This document shows, one piece after another, positions 60,001-64,000 of a stretch of 64,000 nucleotides of DNA. The stretch lies in contig QEOQ01000640.1 of NCBI GenBank assembly GCA_010279815.1, forward strand, positions 1,689,529 through 1,753,528, written 5' to 3'. A model generated the notes under the pieces. The model did no database searches, was not told the DNA's origin, and saw only the letters and a list, made by a program, of their open reading frames with translations. Numbering within the stretch: position 1 is the first letter of the stretch; each line of letters opens with the position of its first letter. Made by a program: the position numbers and the translations under genes. The stretch is from Brachionus plicatilis. Its lineage: Eukaryota; Rotifera; Eurotatoria; Ploima; Brachionidae.

Positions 60001-61347
60001 TAATTTTTGAAATAAATAAAAAAAATAATAATAATACTTTATACATTTTAGAAAAAATAAAATAATTACAAAACAATTTGACTGAAATGTTTGCCAATTA
60101 AATTAAAACTTATTGATTCAGATAAAGCTAAGATAAATCAAAATATACAATGCTTATGTAGCTTTATCTTAACTTTAATCATCATCATTTTTTTAAAAAT
60201 ATTCAGAGAAAATTTTACGGCCTCAGAAATTATGATTGAAGCAAATTTTTTGTTTCTTAAGAGGTGTGATTCCTCTGAAAATATTGACAAAAACTTAGAA
60301 ATTTTCTATATTTACATTTACATATTTTTAGATTTTTTGTGCAATATTTCATAAAATTTTTACTTTTAATTTTGATAAATTAAAATTCTAGGAGAGTTTT
60401 TTTTAAATTTCTCAAATATTGCTCAAAAAATCTAGAAATATGAAACAATGTAAAAATGTAAAATTCATTTCATTTCCAAAATATTTTAATTGAAAAAATT
60501 GAAAAAAGCATGGATTTTTTTGATAAAAATGATATAAATTACTATAAACATTTGAACTGGTGAGACCGTCCGTTTGATCTATACAAAGGCAGCTAAACAG
60601 TCCTAACCAAATTTAATCAATAGCATCTAGATAATTAATTTTATAACATTTTAAATTTAAATTTTAAATTTTAAAATTTGATTTATTTTATTATAATGCT
60701 AGGTTAATATGCGATAAATTCTAGGACTCAAAAAAATTACCTTTAAGTTATAAAACATTCAAAGAAAAAACAAATATTAGTAAAATTTTAAAGCTTTTAT
60801 ATCATAGTAATTTTTTGTTAAAATTATATAATATTCACATTTCAATTTTTATTAACTTAAGTCTCTGAATTTAAAAATGGAAAAAATACTGACCCCAAGG
60901 ACACAATCCGCACAGAACTGACCCACCATTTTGGACATATTTTTTTAAGAATTGATCAACAAAAATTTCATTGATGTGTGCACTTCCGTTCCATTTGACA
61001 ATTTTGGGTGCTGACTTTATCAATTCTGAACTTGACGTAAAATCTTCTATATTTTTAATATCATTTTCATCATCGATTATTTGATCTTTAGTAAGCCAAT
61101 TTTTTATATTTTGCCATAAATTAGAAAACTCTTTTGGAAATTTGGTAAAATTCGTTAAATAAAGCTCATGACTTGTGACAAACACTCGTCCTTTTCCGTA
61201 CTCAGCTGCGGCAAATATTACTGAGCTGCAGTCACTGCCAGTCAAAATAGGAAGCGCATTTGACCCAAACACGACCAAATTACCCGGAGCACCGCATTTC
61301 GGAACATATTTTACTTCGTTTAAAATTGAATTAATCACCTTTTCCAT
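54025..61347 (-). CDS. TCAF: TCAF/FAM115-like protein with M60-type peptidase domain
   Basis: Exons are 61347-60894, 55773-54914 and 54861-54025, in phase, about 716 residues. In vertebrates TCAF1/2 bind TRPM8 and control its surface level. The N-terminal part has GAPGNLVVFGSNALPILTG and GKGRVFVTSHE as in TCAF, followed by the GGSVLCGLCPWGWISKAHGK region. The C-terminal part is an M60-like gluzincin: VQPSGG-like DIQPSGGLIHAGYP, then HEFGHNFQ with both zinc His and the Glu, and later GTIEALANLFSYH. The metal motif looks intact, so peptidase activity is possible. The first intron is 5.1 kb and full of foldback elements; the second is 52 bp. No signal peptide is visible. Confidence 0.85.
56008..56526. 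mobile_element. Foldback element with 8 bp target duplication (TCAF intron)
   Basis: A 519 bp element starting GGCATCTTGAAGTTGAAGAT and ending with the near-complement ATCATCAACTTCAAGATGCC. Arms are about 55 bp. It is flanked by perfect octamers TCTAAACT at 56000-56007 and 56527-56534. Inside is a second small hairpin of TGTAAAATGCTTTACAT / ATGTAAAGCATTTTACAT words (56110-56150 and 56409-56426). The 8 bp duplication suggests a hAT-like or related transposase. Confidence 0.8.
56960..57125. other. GC-richer island of unknown identity (TCAF intron)
   Basis: Stands out from the AT-rich intron: GTGTAGATGACCAACTGGAT, CTCTGTGTGAGGTCGAAGCA, GATGAGCGCCTCCCCTTAAT. It could be the 3' end of a retroelement or a SINE, but no box motifs or tail settle it. 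Confidence 0.35.
57866..58186. mobile_element. TA-flanked foldback MITE (TCAF intron)
   Basis: About 320 bp with inverted arms of about 65 bp. The left arm reads TTTGATAACAGTATTTTACG and onward with ACGTAAAATACCGTAAATTA; the right arm is its near-complement, ending CGTAAAATACTGTTATCAAA. If the true termini are ACAGTATTTTACG, a TA lies at both edges (57871-57872, 58180-58181). There is no coding capacity. Confidence 0.7.
60308..60475. repeat. Palindromic repeat family P, copy 3 (TCAF intron)
   Basis: Arms are ATATTTTTAGATTTTTTGTG with CAATATTTC on the left and AAATATTGCTCAAAAAATCT with TGTAAAAATGTAAAATTCAT on the right. It matches 45459-45658 across its whole length. Edges are approximate. 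Confidence 0.6.
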
Positions 61348-64000
61348 TTCAACAAAACTTCATGTTTTAAATTTTTTATCTTTCATAAAACTGACATTAA
61401 ATCTTGAATTTTAATAAAATGTTTTTAAAAGTAATAAAAAAAAGTAGTAAAGAAAACTCATTAGAAATTCACAATCAGGTACATAGTTTTACTATTACTT
61501 TTATTATTATAGTAATATGTAATTGATTGAGAAAACATGCAACAAATTAAAAAATCTTTAAAGGTAGCTGAATTATAGGTGAGTCGCGTGACAGAAAAAA
61601 AGCTAAATTTTAAACTAAAAACTGGTTATTTGTGTATTCAACAGACTCATTTGTGTTATGTGAAAGTCAAAAAAATACTTTTAAAAAAATTTATTTATAC
61701 GATTTTTAATAAAAATGAATAATTAAAATTTTTAAATCAGTCTTTGAGTTTACGGTCATTACCAAACCAAAAAAAGCTATAAAAATTATCTCTTCGAAAG
61801 AGTATAAAATTACACTAAGTCTTAATAGATAAAGTCAAAATAAAAGATAAATTTTAAACTATTCTACAATTTAGTCATTACTAAATCCTTATCTGCTCCA
61901 ATTATGCTTGAATGTTGTTCAAATACCGAGTTCTCTACTGTTTTCAATTTGATGCTAAATTTCAATTCGAAAATTTTTTCTTTCTCAGCATTTATTCGTT
62001 TGTTTATCAAATTGATTCTTTCCTTAAAATTAAAAATTTTAATTAATTTTCAAAAAATTATCTCTAGTTTTGGGATCTCAATTATCAAATTTTAAATATG
62101 TGATAATTTTTCTCGAAGATGTTTAATGAAAAATCAGACTTTCTAGTTTAATGAACTATTTTTTTATTTTACAAAATAAAAATATAATATTATCTATAAG
62201 AAAATAATTAAATGATTTTCTTATCATTTTTTGACACAAACAAATCTAAAAATCATAATCGAAAAGCAGTTTAAAGTTGGTGAAGATGAAGCAATGCATT
62301 GAGAAATTTTTTTTAAATAGCTTTTAGTGAACAATAAAGTAGTGATCTTTACCTCGATCAATTTGTTTAATTGGCAATAAATATTGACTTTTCATGTCAA
62401 TACAGCAAAATATATCATGTATAAAAAATATAAACTTTAAACAAAAAATGAATTTTAAGTTTAAGTACACATTTCCTTTTAGTTTTCATGCTATATTTAG
62501 GTAAACCTTTTTGATTCTACTATGCATTTATTTATTAGATAATGATTAAGTTAGGTAGTCAATCAGATCATCATGCTTTTAATGGCTTTCTTCGAAAAAA
62601 GTAAATAAATTGATTCAGATAAAAAATTAAAGAAATTAAAAAAAAATGACAAAAAAAAATTGTATTTAATAATTAATAAATTATTTTGAGACTTACGATT
62701 AAAGATGTTAAAATTAAAAATTAAAATTTTTTTGGAAAATATTTAAATAGTCCGCGTTATTTTTTGGGAAAAATTGCTTCAAGTCTAGAAAAATTGTTTT
62801 CAGTATAAGATTGAAATTTTATCAAGCATTAAAAATTGGTCAAAATAACAAAAAATTCTCACAATTAAACTCTAAATGGTGGTAAAATTTTTGGTGGGCG
62901 AACATGATTTGTCCTGGTATTTCTTTGTTCAAGAAATTTTGAACAAGAACAGTTTTTCTACGGGACTAGAATTTAATTTATATTTATTGAATGTATCAGT
63001 TGAAATAATTTACAGAATATATTGAAATATTTTATTCGATTGAAAAAATTATTACATTTTTTCTTTTTTTTATGTCTGTTCTTCTAAAATTCATAATTTC
63101 CAATCGAAACCTTTCAATAAGAAGACTATTTGAAAATTCAGATTTCAATCTTAGAATTTCGAAAAAAAATTTGACATCTCTTTTTAAAATAAATTATTTT
63201 ACCTCTCTTAGTAAATTTATAATTCAAAATAAGTTTGTTCCTTGTTTTAGAGTAGCAATTTTAAACCGATTTTCTCATTGTTTTTAAATTTTCTCAAGAA
63301 ATTATAAGAATAAAATTTAAAAAGAACTGAACTTCCTAAGAATTAAATCCTATTTAGGGTCCTTTAGGAGTCACAAAAATCAAAAAAAAATTGAGAATCT
63401 TGTAAAGCATTATTTTATGAGCTAATAATAATAAAATTATTTTTCTTTTTATCAATTGATGCACCTAGGATTTATCCAGCAGATCAATATTTAATTATGT
63501 GATGATAGTCAACCAGTTGGTAAAAAATTAAATTGAACAAAAATGAACAAAAATTCTTCATTTTTTGATAACTTAAAATTAAGGCTAATAGAAAAAATAA
63601 TGCAACTTAGTGCAATATACTTTTTTACCCCTTTTTGCCTAAAAAAAAAATTAATTTCAGTTACCATAGATGGGATCCTACTGTTTCCCTTCTTCGCAAG
63701 TCTAGCTTGCTAGCTTGTTGTAACTTATATTATTATTAAATTATTAATTTTCTTTTTTTTTAGTAAATCAAATCAATAATCTGTTTAAATCCTATTGACT
63801 CTTTGAATTAATTATTTTAATGAAAATTTATTGGTAATAAAAGGTGCAAAAAAGTATATTGCACCATGTTGCAGTATTTTTTCTAATAATTTTTATCAGC
63901 TTTAATTCTAATTTATCAAAAAATGAACAATTTTTGTTCAATTTGTATTTGAAATTAATCCGAATTTTAATAACTTTCATCCTCATTTAATTTTATGTTT
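61348..64000. other. AT-rich stretch upstream of the TCAF-like gene
   Basis: No gene was recognised to the end of the window. The TCAF promoter should lie at its left side. A phrase TTAGTGCAATATACTTTTTT near 63607 recurs inverted as AAAAAGTATATTGCACCATG near 63850, marking a possible further inverted-repeat element of about 260 bp. Confidence 0.4.

Overview
The window is nuclear DNA from an animal. It is very AT-rich, and its genes are split by canonical GT-AG introns, most only about 45-65 bp long, plus a few of 2-5 kb that are packed with small transposons. The gene set (CBL, a DMBX-type homeobox gene, DYNC2LI1, ENTPD5-like, RNASEH2B, TCAF-like, YPEL5-like) is bilaterian. The composition and tiny introns would suit a small invertebrate such as a monogonont rotifer, but that taxon is an inference. 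No operons, CRISPR arrays, rRNA or tRNA genes were seen. All exon models below were assembled by hand from splice signals, reading phase and remembered family conservation; none was tested with transcripts or alignments.

Layout. 1-4087 (+): 3' part of a USP19-type deubiquitinase with a MYND finger inside its catalytic domain. 4336-5519: decayed interspersed repeat carrying a hAT-like MITE. 8147-17581 (+): ten- or eleven-exon coiled-coil gene, possibly CCDC60-like. 17726-19213 (+): tandem pair of secreted Cu/Zn superoxide dismutases, converging on DYNC2LI1 (19286-22905, -). 23167-23814: two GA/TC-rich foldback elements. 24561-26199 (-): ENTPD5/6-type nucleotidase. 28555-29286 (-): RNASEH2B, head to head with CBL (29732-36635, +). 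36800-37900 (-): 5'-truncated CR1-like retrotransposon. 39971-41297 (-): DMBX homeobox gene. 42720-44095 (+): dead RTE-like retrotransposon with a hAT MITE inside it. 46549-47212: TA-flanked DNA transposon remnant. 47368-47682 (-): 83-residue signal-peptide/one-TM protein. 49789-50808: two convergent YPEL5 paralogs. 51743-53515: composite repeat with a long near-perfect inverted repeat. 54025-61347 (-): TCAF-like gene with an M60-type HEFGH motif and a 5.1 kb intron full of foldback elements.

The genes serve unrelated processes: ubiquitin signalling (USP19, CBL), redox defence (SODs), intraflagellar transport (DYNC2LI1), nucleotide hydrolysis (ENTPD), RNA/DNA hybrid repair (RNASEH2B) and neural patterning (DMBX). 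The least expected content is the mobile DNA. At least six families of short terminal-inverted-repeat elements are present, several with readable target-site duplications. One repeat family encodes a broken small protein with an AT-hook and a PHD-like zinc finger.
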